A stretch of DNA of 64,000 bases from Gammaproteobacteria bacterium RIFCSPHIGHO2_12_FULL_35_23 (lineage in GTDB: Bacteria > Pseudomonadota > Gammaproteobacteria > UBA12402), in contig MGXT01000001.1 in the NCBI GenBank assembly GCA_001801465.1, positions 1 through 64,000 of the forward strand, written 5' to 3'. The notes under the pieces were generated by a model. That model was not told where the DNA came from, did not search any database, and saw nothing but the letters and a program-made list of their open reading frames with translations. The position numbers and the translations under genes were made by a program. How positions within the stretch are numbered: position 1 is the stretch's first letter; every line of letters starts with the position of its first letter. Of the stretch, positions 46,843 through 56,698 are shown in pieces.

Positions 46843-47589
46843 TTAAACTCTTACCTGAAGCTTCATTGCTAAAAGCTTTTCTTTAATGATACTAATTGGC
46901 ATTAGATTATAATGAAGAACTGAAGCCAAGGCTATGGCACTAGGACAGGTTTCTTGGATCAGTTGCTTAAAATGTAAATCCGTTCCTGCACCGCCACAAG
47001 CAATTACTGGTATACTAACAGCTTCATTAATGGATTTAATTAAGGAAATATCAAAACCTTGCCGGGTACCTTCTTGATCTACACTTGTTAATAATATTTC
47101 TCCAGCTCCTAACGCTTGCAGTTTTATAGCCCAATCTAGAACCTCTAAACCTGTTTTTTCCCTACCATTATCAATATAAGCTTCCCAATGATTTCCTATT
47201 TTCTTTGCTTCAATGGAGGCAACCACACACTGTGAACCATATTTTTCAGCAACTTCAGAAATAAAAGCTGGTCTTTTCACTGCCGCTGTATTGATTGCTA
47301 TCTTATCAGCACCCGCTAATAAGGCTGTTTTAACATCTTCCATAGTACGCAGACCACCACCAATAGTAATGGGAATCAAGATATCTTCACAAGCTTTACG
47401 AATTATGGAAAAAAGATTGTTTCTATCATAAAGTGAAGCAACAGCATCCATGAAAATTATTTCATCAGCTCCTTGCAAATAATATTGCAAAGCTAACTCA
47501 TTAGGATCACCTATTTTTCTTAGTCCCTCTAAATGTATTCCTTTGATAACAAATTCGTTTTTTACATCCAATCTAGCAATAACTCTCAT
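46843..47589 (-). CDS. hisF: HisF-like ammonia-channel subunit, copy B
   Basis: The 248-residue barrel starts VIARLDVKNEFVIKG, so the Asp11 equivalent is kept, but the second catalytic Asp is Glu (ASIEAKKIG instead of AIDAKR). The glycine loops GGGLRTMEDV and ACGGAGTDLHF are present. This is the opposite change to copy A. An ammonia-channelling role with an N-acetyl sugar amidotransferase is likely. GAGAGAG precedes the ATG. Confidence 0.85.
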   Translation of the reverse strand: MRVIARLDVKNEFVIKGIHLEGLRKIGDPNELALQYYLQGADEIIFMDAVASLYDRNNLFSIIRKACEDILIPITIGGGLRTMEDVKTALLAGADKIAINTAAVKRPAFISEVAEKYGSQCVVASIEAKKIGNHWEAYIDNGREKTGLEVLDWAIKLQALGAGEILLTSVDQEGTRQGFDISLIKSINEAVSIPVIACGGAGTDLHFKQLIQETCPSAIALASVLHYNLMPISIIKEKLLAMKLQVRV

Positions 47590-47628
47590 TACTCTCTCTA
47601 TGCTTTTATTCTTTAAATTGAAAAAATA

Positions 47629-48681
47629 TTAAAAATAATTTAAATATTCTTTTTCTGCCTTACAAAAATCTTCTGATTGGCCAATATCCAACCAATATTC
47701 ATGAATTGGAAACATACTTACTGTTTTTTCTTTATCAATTAATGTATTAAGTAACGCTGGCATGTCACAGTATTGCTCAAGCTGAAAGTCCTGAACAATT
47801 TCTGGCTGCAAAACATAAATACCTGCATTCACAAAAAAATTATGTATTGGTTTTTCTTTTATTGAAATTATAGTATCTGCATTAGCCTCAACAACACCAT
47901 AAGGAACTTGAAAATCATACCGCCTTACACACATGGTGGCACAATTGTTACTTGCCTCTTCATGAAAATTCAATAAATGCTCAAAATTAACTTTCGTTAA
48001 AATATCACTATTCATCATGATAATCGGCAAATTAGGTAAATCTTTAGGCAATAAACTTAAGGCTCCTGCGGTCCCTAAGGGCTTATTTTCATGAATATAA
48101 TTTATTTTTATACCCCATGCAGAACCATCTCCAAAATAATTAATGATTTTTTCTGCAAGATAGTGCACTGAAATATAAAAATTTTTAAAACCATATTCAA
48201 TAAAACTTTTAATAATATTTTCTAATATAGGTTGATTTCCAAGTCTTAACATAGGCTTTGGGGTATCCTCTGTCATCGGTCTTAAACGACTTCCAAAACC
48301 ACCTGCCATTAAAAAAACAGGGTTATCATACTGTTTTTTTTGTATCAATTGCTGCAAGGTTTCTAAACCAACCAGCATATTATTATCATCGATTAAAGGT
48401 ATATGTAATAGCTTATTTTTTTCCATAACTGATAAAATTTTATTCTTATCTTCATTAATAGTAATAGAGATTGGGTTAGCATTCATGATCTTAGATACTG
48501 AGTCATTTAAAGAGATATGTTTTAATAATGCTCTACGTATATCGCCATCAGTTATGGTTCCAAGTAATTGATTGTCTTCTGTGATCACCAAAGCTATTTG
48601 CAGTGAGCCTTGATCAATAATTTCAATTGCTTTTTGTATACTATCTGTCTTGTTAAGACAGATTTCACGCCAATTTTTCAT
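47629..48681 (-). CDS. ptmE: CBS-domain sugar-1-phosphate guanylyltransferase (PtmE-like)
   Basis: A 350-residue fusion: two CBS repeats at about 1-115 (TDGDIRRALL, LVGLETLQQL) followed by a nucleotidyltransferase with LMAGGFGSRLRPMTEDTPKP near 123-142 and MNSDILTKVNF near 222. This architecture is PtmE of Campylobacter, which makes GDP-glucosamine to start the GDP-based route to legionaminic acid. The CBS pair may sense an adenosine nucleotide. Lies between the HisF-like and NeuD-like genes. Confidence 0.85.
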   Translation of the reverse strand: MKNWREICLNKTDSIQKAIEIIDQGSLQIALVITEDNQLLGTITDGDIRRALLKHISLNDSVSKIMNANPISITINEDKNKILSVMEKNKLLHIPLIDDNNMLVGLETLQQLIQKKQYDNPVFLMAGGFGSRLRPMTEDTPKPMLRLGNQPILENIIKSFIEYGFKNFYISVHYLAEKIINYFGDGSAWGIKINYIHENKPLGTAGALSLLPKDLPNLPIIMMNSDILTKVNFEHLLNFHEEASNNCATMCVRRYDFQVPYGVVEANADTIISIKEKPIHNFFVNAGIYVLQPEIVQDFQLEQYCDMPALLNTLIDKEKTVSMFPIHEYWLDIGQSEDFCKAEKEYLNYF

Positions 48682-48694
48682 CCTGAGTTTATTC

Positions 48695-49309
48695 CTAATT
48701 AAGATAAGTAGTATTAGCTAATACATCTTTATAGACTGTTGCGCCAGCTGCAATTACTGAATTTTCACCAATCACAACTCCTTGAATAATACTTGCTCCG
48801 GTACCAATATGCACATTATTTTTAACTATGACATTACCACTTAATGTTGCACCAGGCGCAACATGGCAATGTTCACCAATTATACAATCATGATCAATAG
48901 AAGCTTTTGTATTAATTATTGTATTATTTCCTATAACCACAGAAGGTTGAATAACAGCGCCAGCCATAATTTGAACCCCCTCCCCTAATTGCACATCTAA
49001 ACCAATTATTGTACAAGGATGAATAACTGAAACAAAAGAATACCCAGCTGCTTTATATTTTTCAAACAGCTGTTGTCTAATTTTATGTTTAGGACCTGGC
49101 AGCATCCCTAAACCATTAAGCAAACTGATGGATTTAGCTGTGTATTGCAATATTGTTGGTTCTGTTCCTAATATTTTTATTCCAAAAATCGGATTTTCTT
49201 CACCGGTTAACGAAACCATTCCTAAAACAAGTAAGTTTAATTTCTTAACAACATCCACTAGAACTTTTGCATGTCCACCAGCACCAATTATGATTATTTG
49301 TTTATCCAT
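48695..49309 (-). CDS. neuD: NeuD-family sugar O/N-acetyltransferase (LegH-like)
   Basis: The 204 residues have an N-terminal Rossmann PglD_N domain (IIGAGGHAKVLVDVV near 6-20) and a left-handed beta-helix of hexapeptide repeats from about 95 to 200 (NTIINTKASIDHDCIIGEH). PglD/NeuD members acetylate 4-amino sugar nucleotides or sialic acids. In the Leg module the LegH step, acetylation of the C4 amine, is otherwise missing, so I assign that. ATG 49309 overlaps the LegI stop by eight bases. Confidence 0.85.
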   Translation of the reverse strand: MDKQIIIIGAGGHAKVLVDVVKKLNLLVLGMVSLTGEENPIFGIKILGTEPTILQYTAKSISLLNGLGMLPGPKHKIRQQLFEKYKAAGYSFVSVIHPCTIIGLDVQLGEGVQIMAGAVIQPSVVIGNNTIINTKASIDHDCIIGEHCHVAPGATLSGNVIVKNNVHIGTGASIIQGVVIGENSVIAAGATVYKDVLANTTYLN

Positions 49310-50381
49310 CAATTAATTCATCTTCTTGATAATTACGTTGTGCCTCTTTTCCAAGTAGTTCCCAATACTTCATCGGGGATAAACCATTACCCGGCCTTTT
49401 CATTGTTAAATTATTTTCTAAATATGTTTGTCCTTGCAATATTTCTTTTGCTGCAACTAAACTTTTTCTAACAACCAATTTATTTTTTTGTTCTTGAGCA
49501 CTTGGAATTTTTATACCATTTCCCAAAGACCTCTCTATATCACGAATATTTTTTACCATTTGCATTAGCTCTTCTGGATTTAATGAAGCAAGATGATCAG
49601 GGCCTTCCATAGCTTTATCTAGCGTATAATGTTTTTCAATGATCTTTGCCCCAATTGCTACTGCTGCAATAGGAATATGTATTCCTTCACTATGATCAGA
49701 ATAGCCAACTGGTAATCCAAATGCACAACGCATAGTTTGTATTACCCTTAGATTTAAACTGGAAACAGCAGCAGGGTATTCAGAAGTACAATGTAATAAA
49801 GAAACTTGTTTTTTTAATGCTTCTTGACCTTCTAAAGAAAGATAGGCTTCCATAAAAGCATCCGGAGAAGGCTTTTCATTATTACCAATTAAACCAAAAG
49901 CAACAATGCCTAAGGCTGCCTCTACCTCACCTAATGTCGCCATACCAGTTGATACGATTAATTTAGCTTTGCTTTGTGCGTGCGCTAACAATAAAGGAGC
50001 GTTGGTTAATTCTCCTGAGGCGATCTTTAAAGTGTCCAACCCTAAATTATCAATTAAGAAATATAAGCTTTCAAAATCAAATGCTGTTGATAAAAAGTTA
50101 ACATTATATTTTTTGCAATGCTTAAATAGCTCTTTAAATATTTGCTCTGACAATTCTAATCTTTTAAGCATCGAAAACTGAGTTTCATGGCTACCAGTAG
50201 TTTTTTGTTGATATTCTGCTTTAGATGCATTTTTTGATACTAAACATTTGGCTCTAAAAGTTTGAAATTTAACAATATCCGCACCAGCCTCGCAGGCCAC
50301 CTCTATAAGCTTAAATGCATTATCAGGATTACCATTATGGTTAACGCCTGCTTCAGCAATTATTAAAGTGTTATTCTCCAT
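49302..50381 (-). CDS. legI: N,N'-diacetyllegionaminic acid synthase (NeuB family)
   Basis: A 359-residue NeuB-family synthase: IAEAGVNHNGNPDNAFKLI near 8-26, VKFQTFRAKCLVS near 37, YSDHSEGIH near 217, EKHYTLDKAMEGPDHLASL near 236-254, and a C-terminal SAF domain. The GPDH signature is that of legionaminic and sialic acid synthases, in contrast to GVDS in PseI at 27504. It adds phosphoenolpyruvate to the diacetamido-mannose precursor. Stop overlaps the NeuD start. Confidence 0.9.
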   Translation of the reverse strand: MENNTLIIAEAGVNHNGNPDNAFKLIEVACEAGADIVKFQTFRAKCLVSKNASKAEYQQKTTGSHETQFSMLKRLELSEQIFKELFKHCKKYNVNFLSTAFDFESLYFLIDNLGLDTLKIASGELTNAPLLLAHAQSKAKLIVSTGMATLGEVEAALGIVAFGLIGNNEKPSPDAFMEAYLSLEGQEALKKQVSLLHCTSEYPAAVSSLNLRVIQTMRCAFGLPVGYSDHSEGIHIPIAAVAIGAKIIEKHYTLDKAMEGPDHLASLNPEELMQMVKNIRDIERSLGNGIKIPSAQEQKNKLVVRKSLVAAKEILQGQTYLENNLTMKRPGNGLSPMKYWELLGKEAQRNYQEDELIDG

Positions 50382-50546
50382 AATTTTCCTTAATTAACAG
50401 ATTGTTTATTAAATAATATGTTAGCATTTGAGTATTTATCTAGCCGTCAACATTATAAACACCTAAAATATCAATAATATTCTTCATTAACCAATATAAA
50501 AATTACTATTTAGCTCTAGTACCCGTTATAATATAAGCCTTTCTTT

Positions 50547-51689
50547 TCATTCTGATACACCGCTTGGAATATTTATTAGTCTCTCTGACAAGTATTTTGC
50601 ATTGTCATCACTAGCAGTAAAACATTTTTTATACATGGGCAATTTATTGATTAATTGCCAGGTTGGTCTTGTCATAATTCCTGTATTATTAGTAAACCTT
50701 AAAAACTCATCTCTTTTTTCCTTGTTAGATAAGATAATTGCATTAAGCCAATAATTACTGATGGCATTAGTTGGCTCCATGATGAATTTAATGTCATCTT
50801 TTTTTGCAAAAAAATCTTGGTATTGTTTAGCCAAAGCTCGTTTTTTTAATATAAACGAATCTAATTGTTCTAGCTGAGCAACCCCCAGCGCTGCATTAAT
50901 ATTGGGCATACGATAATTATAGCCAATTTCATCATGGCTATACTCCCATGGATGGGATAACTTTGCTGTTGTAGTGAGATGCTTAGCTTTTTTGGCGAGG
51001 ACTTCATTATTAGTAACAATCATCCCGCCGCCACCGGTCGTAATAATTTTATTACCATTAAAACTAAACACGCTCATTTTTCCATAAGAACCGACATGTT
51101 TATGTTTATAATAAGAACCCAATGCTTCAGCTGCATCTTCAATAAGCTCTACATGATGCTCTTGACATAATTTTGCAATTAAATCTATTTCTACTGGATG
51201 ACCAAAGGTATGCATCGGTACACATGCACGAACGACGTTTCCTGTTATCTTGTTGACACAAGCCTTGTTTTTTTGGATTGTATGTTGCTCAAAAAAAGAT
51301 TGTAGTTTTGCTGCAGATAAACCCAAGGTATTTAAGTCTACATCGATAAATAAAGGATACGCTTGACAATATGATATGGCATTACAAGTTGCAACAAAGG
51401 TTAAGGGCTGAGTAATCACTTCATCCTGAGCTTGTACACCCGCAAGTAATAAAGCAATATGTAAAGCTGCTGTTCCATTTACCACTGCGACCGCATAAGT
51501 ACTATCAACATAGTTAGCAAATTCTTTTTCAAATCTATTAACATAGTGACCAACACTTGATACAAAGGTACTTTCAATAGCATCTAATAGATAAGCTTTT
51601 TCCTTGCCGTTAAAATAAGGAGCATGTAATGCAACAGGGCTTTTAAATTTATATAAATCCTTTACAAACTCAACAAAATCTTCATACAT
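50547..51689 (-). CDS. legC: LegC-family GDP/UDP-4-keto sugar aminotransferase
   Basis: The 380-residue DegT-type aminotransferase begins with a LegC-specific helical extension, then SPVALHAPYFNGKEKAYL near 17-34, VNGTAALHIALLLAG near 69-83, LIEDAAEALGSYY near 180, and the PLP Lys in FSFNGNKIITTGGGG near 206-220. FNGNKII is the LegC pattern. It puts an amino group on C4 of the LegB product. ATG overlaps the LegB stop by eight bases. A 165-base gap separates it from LegI. Confidence 0.88.
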   Translation of the reverse strand: MYEDFVEFVKDLYKFKSPVALHAPYFNGKEKAYLLDAIESTFVSSVGHYVNRFEKEFANYVDSTYAVAVVNGTAALHIALLLAGVQAQDEVITQPLTFVATCNAISYCQAYPLFIDVDLNTLGLSAAKLQSFFEQHTIQKNKACVNKITGNVVRACVPMHTFGHPVEIDLIAKLCQEHHVELIEDAAEALGSYYKHKHVGSYGKMSVFSFNGNKIITTGGGGMIVTNNEVLAKKAKHLTTTAKLSHPWEYSHDEIGYNYRMPNINAALGVAQLEQLDSFILKKRALAKQYQDFFAKKDDIKFIMEPTNAISNYWLNAIILSNKEKRDEFLRFTNNTGIMTRPTWQLINKLPMYKKCFTASDDNAKYLSERLINIPSGVSE

Positions 51690-52671
51690 TATAGAGATCC
51701 GCTTTATATTGAGCTAGACACGCAGAATCCATAAACCAATTAATAGTTTTGGTGATTCCTTCTTCCAATGAAACAGCAGGCTTATAGCCAGTAAGTTTTT
51801 GTAGTTTAGTATTATCACACCATAATCGAAAAACTTCGGACGTTTTTGGCCTCACTCTAGGTTGATCACAAATTAACTCCAGCTCTTCCTTTCTCATAAT
51901 TCTTTTAATCATATGAAATATATCACCAATTGAAATTTCTTGATTAGAGCCAATATTAATAGTCTGACCAACAGCTTCATTACATTCAGCTAACATTAAT
52001 AACCCACGACAAGTATCGGTAATATAATTAAAATCTCGAGTAGGTGTAATATCTCCAAGCTTTATAGTGGTACTTCCTTTAGCTATTTGAGTTATAACTG
52101 TAGGAATAACTGCTCGTGCTGACTGTCTTGGGCCATAAGTATTAAATGGTCTTGCAATGATAACGGGTAATTCAAAGGAGTAAAAATAACTCATCGCAAT
52201 AGCGTCAGCCGCAATTTTTGAAGCACTGTAAGGTGATTGAGGTTGTAAAGGATGTTTTTCGTCAATTGGCACATATTGTGCTGTCCCATAAACTTCACTG
52301 GTTGAGGTAATAATTACTCGTTGAGTATTATTATTTAGCGCAGCCTGACAAATGTTAGCAGTTCCATTGACATTAGTTTCAATATAGCTGTAAGGAGCCT
52401 GATAGGAATAAGGTATCGCAATTAACGCTGCTAAATGAAAAATAATATCTTTATTCTTAACTAATTGATTACAAAATACCGGGTCTCTTACATCACCCAA
52501 CACTACTTTGATTTGCTTTAAATAAGATGATTTTTCAAGCCATCCCCAGTTTTGAAATGAATTATATTGCACTAATGCAGTTACTTGATAACCTTTATTG
52601 CATAATAAGTCAACTAGATGTGAGCCTATAAATCCCTCTGCACCAGTCACTAAAACTTCTTTATTTTTCAT
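51682..52671 (-). CDS. legB: NAD-dependent 4,6-dehydratase of the legionaminic pathway
   Basis: A 329-residue extended SDR: LVTGAEGFIGSHLVDLL at 5-21, TSTSEVYGTAQYVPIDE near 121, SPYSASKIAADA near 144-155 (Tyr-x3-Lys), and RPFNTYGPRQS near 172-182. This is the retaining 4,6-dehydratase LegB, acting on GDP-GlcNAc when PtmE is present. Together with LegC, NeuD, LegI and LegF it leaves only LegG outside the module. It lies 16 bases downstream of the ABC exporter gene. Confidence 0.88.
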   Translation of the reverse strand: MKNKEVLVTGAEGFIGSHLVDLLCNKGYQVTALVQYNSFQNWGWLEKSSYLKQIKVVLGDVRDPVFCNQLVKNKDIIFHLAALIAIPYSYQAPYSYIETNVNGTANICQAALNNNTQRVIITSTSEVYGTAQYVPIDEKHPLQPQSPYSASKIAADAIAMSYFYSFELPVIIARPFNTYGPRQSARAVIPTVITQIAKGSTTIKLGDITPTRDFNYITDTCRGLLMLAECNEAVGQTINIGSNQEISIGDIFHMIKRIMRKEELELICDQPRVRPKTSEVFRLWCDNTKLQKLTGYKPAVSLEEGITKTINWFMDSACLAQYKADLYNV

Positions 52672-52687
52672 TTAAATGTCTTCTTTA

Positions 52688-54520
52688 TTAATTTACTCTA
52701 ACTTCTTCTTTAGTAAGTTTTGCCATCTGTCGAAATAGAGAACAATTTTCACTTAACTCATTATAATTACCCTCATCAACTATTCGACCTTTTTCTAAAA
52801 TAAAAATCTTATGGCAATTCATTAAGGTAGATAGTCTATGGGCAATAATAATAATCGTTTTTTTAACGGACAAATTATAAATAGTTTCCATGATTGTATC
52901 TTCTGTTATTCCATCTAATGCACTCGTCGCTTCATCTAAAATAATTACTTCTGGTTCATTATATAAAGCCCTTGCAATACCAATCCGCTGTCTTTGTCCA
53001 CCACTTAGCCTAATCCCTCTTTCTCCTAATACCGTATTATAACCATAAGGCAGCTCATTGATAATAAAATCATGAATGCTAGCTGCTTTAGCAGCTTTTT
53101 CAACTGCTAGTAAACCAGTGTGATTATTTTCACCCCGACCAAAGGCTATATTATTGATTACGGTATCATCGGAAATAAAAATATGTTGTGGGACATACGC
53201 TAATAATTTTTGCCATGCGCCTAAATTATACCCATCAATTACCTGACCATCTATTAGCAATTCTCCTTGATAGGGTTGCAATAACCCTAAAATAATATCA
53301 ACCAAAGTAGTCTTGCCAGCACCTGTGCTGCCCGCAAAACCTATAATACTATTCTTTTTAATCTCCAAAGAGAGATTGTCTAAAATATTATTCGCGGAAC
53401 TTTGGTATTTAAAGCAAATATTTTTTAATGCAATGCTATCGTTAAATGTTAATGCCGTCGTTTCTTTTGATGAGGTTACTTTCATTTCCTTTTCTTTTTC
53501 AAACATATCATTATATAGCAGATCTATGGCAGCTAAATTTAATCGTGCTTGAGACAAAGATACAAAAACGGTTTGTACAGCCGGCATTAACCGATAGCCA
53601 GCAAACGCATAAACTGACAACAGAGGAATAATACTATCTCCTTGTGCATTTAATGCTAACAAAATAATGGTGATTAAAATAATTCCACCAAAGGCAACGG
53701 TTTCTAAAGCATATCTAGGTAATTGCGGATAAATATTGCTTTGCGCTACATAAGTAGCAATTAAATAACTTGGTTTAGAAAAATTATCTAAGAAAAATTT
53801 TTCATTATTATAAAGTTTAATTTCTTTGATACCACCAAAACATTCATAAGAGGCTTTAAATAATAATTCACTTTCTTCGGTAAGCTTCTTGCCTATCGAA
53901 TGTAGGCGTTTTCTTAAAGAAAGGAAAATTATTGTATAAATGCCTCCTATGACAAAAGTGATGGAAAATGCAACCATTGGGTTTACATAAAACAGCAACA
54001 CCAATATCAACACAATCGCGATTAATTTAGCAAACGCTAAAATACCTGGTATTAATACTCCACCAACAATTCTTTCAACCTCTTGCAAAAGATTTTTACT
54101 TAGCGTTGATGAGTTTTTGTCTAAGAAATAGCTGTAAGGCAAACGAAAATAATTGGTTAATAGTTTATAGGCCAGGGTATATCTACGCATATAACCCACA
54201 CGAAGCATTATCGCCAAAGTTAATGCTGAAGCTGCATTACCTATTAACAGCACTAAAAATACCGCCACCCCTAAAAAAATTAAAAATGCATGAACACTAG
54301 AAAAATTAAAATACGTATAAATAAATTTTACTTTTTCATGCTGTAATACAAGGCTTGGTTGAATAATTAAAGCCATAAACGGCATAACAAAGGCTATACC
54401 AATAATTTCTAATAGCGCAGTAAAAATAACCGGTATTAATAATAAACCAATTATGTATTTTTCTTTTTTGTCAAACAATGCCCACATTTTAACAAACGAA
54501 TTTTTGCGACTTTTTTTCAT
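52688..54520 (-). CDS. ABC exporter, PglK/WlaB-like flippase
   Basis: A 610-residue half-transporter: six transmembrane helices in the first 330 residues, then an ATPase domain with Walker A FAGSTGAGKTTLVDIIL near 397-413, signature RLSGGQRQRIGIARAL near 501-516 and Walker B VIILDEATSALD near 523-534. The membrane part (PRYALETVAFGGII and YAFAGYRLMPAVQ) resembles PglK, which flips lipid-linked oligosaccharides in Campylobacter, more than MsbA. It is therefore the probable export step for a polyprenyl-linked glycan built here. An MsbA-like role for lipid A cannot be excluded. Confidence 0.8.
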   Translation of the reverse strand: MKKSRKNSFVKMWALFDKKEKYIIGLLLIPVIFTALLEIIGIAFVMPFMALIIQPSLVLQHEKVKFIYTYFNFSSVHAFLIFLGVAVFLVLLIGNAASALTLAIMLRVGYMRRYTLAYKLLTNYFRLPYSYFLDKNSSTLSKNLLQEVERIVGGVLIPGILAFAKLIAIVLILVLLFYVNPMVAFSITFVIGGIYTIIFLSLRKRLHSIGKKLTEESELLFKASYECFGGIKEIKLYNNEKFFLDNFSKPSYLIATYVAQSNIYPQLPRYALETVAFGGIILITIILLALNAQGDSIIPLLSVYAFAGYRLMPAVQTVFVSLSQARLNLAAIDLLYNDMFEKEKEMKVTSSKETTALTFNDSIALKNICFKYQSSANNILDNLSLEIKKNSIIGFAGSTGAGKTTLVDIILGLLQPYQGELLIDGQVIDGYNLGAWQKLLAYVPQHIFISDDTVINNIAFGRGENNHTGLLAVEKAAKAASIHDFIINELPYGYNTVLGERGIRLSGGQRQRIGIARALYNEPEVIILDEATSALDGITEDTIMETIYNLSVKKTIIIIAHRLSTLMNCHKIFILEKGRIVDEGNYNELSENCSLFRQMAKLTKEEVRVN

Positions 54521-54539
54521 TAATTTTACCGTTTTAATG

Positions 54540-55805
54540 CTAACTTTTTAATATTTCTTTCTGACTTAAATTTTTTTCATGCAAACAAAAATTTTTATCA
54601 TAGAATTCCATATTCTCATTTAACCAAAAAATACAAATAGGCGTTTTAATCATACTTGCATAAGGGTTTAAATCCCAAAAAGAAGAAAAATATTGATTCA
54701 ACATATTTTTTTCTATTTGCGAATAATACCAATGGCTCTTGATCCGATTAAACATTTCTTGAGTAGCTTTTAAGATTTCAGCTGCTGAATTTTCAATATA
54801 CTCAAGATTATATTTTTTACTAAAATTAACATGATCAAAAATACTTAACTCTATGTCTTGTGGTAAAGAATAAAAAGGGGCTATCTGTTTAGTACAGATA
54901 TTTCTTAACTTTTTAGGAATATATAAACAATTTTTACTATGCGGAGCAAGCCAATAAGGAACGTGATTCACAGCCAAAATGGGCTTATCAAAAATTTGTC
55001 CTATGTCACAAAGTCCACATGAGGTGCCTAGAATAAATTCGCTGACATAAATTAAAAATATATCCATAAAATCACTTCTAACCTCAGAAAATGGATAATC
55101 AATAAATCTTTCATGCTGAAACGCGGCTCTTTTCTCAACCTTCGCCCCCATTCTAATTACCCAATAACCTTGATTGATTAGAAATTCCATAGCCGGAATA
55201 AAATTATTTATATCAGCATCTCTACTCTTATGACCAGAAAAATCAACGCCTGGCAGCGTCGCTTGCAAATAGGCTTGGTCTCTAACAACGATGCAAACAA
55301 GTTTATCTTTTTTTGTATCAAACCCTAATTGTGAAAGTATAGACTCACCTTGCTTTATTTCAATAGCTGTAAAATTTAGTGAAGGGATTGTATTAATATA
55401 TAAATCATATTCATTAGCATAGACACGCATTTCTGCAAATAAGCCAAATTTTTTTAATATTTTTTTTCTTCCTAATAATTTTGAAATAGTTAAATTATCA
55501 ATTATGCATAATTTTCTTTTTAACATTTTCAGCAATTGTTTATTTGCAGGCTGATAATACAAAAGAAACAAATAATGCGTCTTATTGTTTATCTCACCTG
55601 CTTGTTTTTTCCTTAAAAAAATATCTTGCTCTAAAGCTAAATGGCCTATTCTACTCGAATTCAAAATAACTACTTTATAGGAGATTACTAACCGTACAAT
55701 CAAAAGAATTGGCAGTATTAGCAAACAAAAAATGGTGTCCCAAATTATAATTATATTTTTTTTGAAAAGTGTTTTAGTGTTTTCTGCTTTATTAACAATT
55801 TTCAT
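54540..55805 (-). CDS. TIGR04372-like glycosyltransferase (putative)
   Basis: The 421 residues start with a hydrophobic helix IIWDTIFCLLILPILLIVRL near 21-40, followed by NSSRIGHLALEQDIFLRKK, a segment I associate with TIGR04372 glycosyltransferases of surface-polysaccharide clusters. VCIVVRDQAYLQ and the later LGTSCGLCDIGQIFDKPI near 265-282 provide a GT-B-like donor loop. Membrane anchoring agrees with use of a lipid-linked acceptor. Family assignment by motif memory; sugar unknown. The gene precedes the ABC flippase by 19 bases. Confidence 0.6.
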   Translation of the reverse strand: MKIVNKAENTKTLFKKNIIIIWDTIFCLLILPILLIVRLVISYKVVILNSSRIGHLALEQDIFLRKKQAGEINNKTHYLFLLYYQPANKQLLKMLKRKLCIIDNLTISKLLGRKKILKKFGLFAEMRVYANEYDLYINTIPSLNFTAIEIKQGESILSQLGFDTKKDKLVCIVVRDQAYLQATLPGVDFSGHKSRDADINNFIPAMEFLINQGYWVIRMGAKVEKRAAFQHERFIDYPFSEVRSDFMDIFLIYVSEFILGTSCGLCDIGQIFDKPILAVNHVPYWLAPHSKNCLYIPKKLRNICTKQIAPFYSLPQDIELSIFDHVNFSKKYNLEYIENSAAEILKATQEMFNRIKSHWYYSQIEKNMLNQYFSSFWDLNPYASMIKTPICIFWLNENMEFYDKNFCLHEKNLSQKEILKS

Positions 55806-55827
55806 TGTACACCTTTAATTAATACTT

Positions 55828-56397
55828 CTACTTTGCATCACCAAGCAATAAATCAATCCAGTGATGTAATATTGCATTATGACTAGTCTCAGACATGCCA
55901 TAAGTATTTGTTGCCACATAAAAATTTATATGCCCTAATTTTCTTAACTGATTAGTTTCTTTCATTGCAGACAAAGTAATAACTGTAGCGCCTAAAGACA
56001 GTGCCGTTTTAACACCTTTAATAATATTGGGAGAATTACCAGAACTGCTAATAGCCACTAGCATATCACCTGAAATAATTCTATTTTGAAGTGGCTCAGA
56101 GAACACGGACTCATAGTTAATATCATTACTGACTGCTGTCATTAAAGCTAAATCTGTTAATACCTGCGTATGGACCTTACCGTTTTTGGCTAAATCAGCT
56201 GAATAATGACTCGCCATAGCAGCGCTTGCACCGTTGCCAATAAAATACACTAGCCTTTTTTTAGCACGTAATTGGGTAGTAATATTCAACAACGTTTTAA
56301 AAGCTTCATCCGTTTCGATTACTTGTCCGTTTTGTTCTGTGGCTAACAGGCTTAATAAACAATTATTCAGAAATTGAACATTAGTAATCCATGGCAT
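55828..56397 (-). CDS. GmhA-like SIS-domain sugar isomerase
   Basis: A 189-residue single SIS domain: FIGNGASAAMASHYSADLAK near 52-71, ISSSGNSPNIIKGV near 115-128 (phosphate-binding Ser residues) and TSHNAILHHWIDLLL near 171-185, which matches the GmhA helix bearing the catalytic His. GmhA isomerises sedoheptulose-7-phosphate to D-glycero-D-manno-heptose-7-phosphate. The next operon, on the other strand, encodes a heptose-type kinase and nucleotidyltransferase, so the two are likely parts of one pathway. First gene on the minus side of the divergent region. Confidence 0.8.
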   Translation of the reverse strand: MPWITNVQFLNNCLLSLLATEQNGQVIETDEAFKTLLNITTQLRAKKRLVYFIGNGASAAMASHYSADLAKNGKVHTQVLTDLALMTAVSNDINYESVFSEPLQNRIISGDMLVAISSSGNSPNIIKGVKTALSLGATVITLSAMKETNQLRKLGHINFYVATNTYGMSETSHNAILHHWIDLLLGDAK

Positions 56398-56698
56398 TTT
56401 TTTGTCCGTTTTTAAAAATTAGGCTAAATCACTAATCAAAACCTTAGTAATTTTTCTTTGCTAAAGTAAATAAATAATCAGGCATTTTGTAACATAAAGT
56501 TAGGCATTGCAAGCGAGATCCTTGGGAATAATTAAACAATTGCTAATTTAATTACCACTCTTTTCATAATTAAAGTGTAATTTAAAATTATCTCTTCCTT
56601 AGTTGGTTCTACTAGCTTCTTTACTTCATTCAATGTTGCAAGAATAAGCTATGAATAGTACACTTTGTCCACTTTCTTTTATCTTAAAGAGTACACTC
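56398..56698. other. divergent intergenic region, 301 bases
   Basis: It separates the minus-strand SIS isomerase from the plus-strand epimerase operon and must hold both promoters. A weak plus candidate is TTGCTA (56540-56545) with CATAAT (56565-56570), 19 bases apart. Near the start codon lie two copies of AGTACACT. No gene, tRNA or strong hairpin was found. Confidence 0.5.
56657..56697. repeat. AGTACACT direct repeat pair before the plus-strand operon
   Basis: Identical octamers at 56657-56664 and 56690-56697 are 33 bases apart, close to three helical turns, the second ending one base before the ATG at 56699. Such phased pairs can bind a regulator, but chance is possible in this AT-rich stretch. 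Confidence 0.25.

Noticed and set aside
52688..54520. MsbA lipid A exporter
   Set aside because: Membrane-domain motifs look closer to PglK and no lpxK or kds genes adjoin; not fully excluded.
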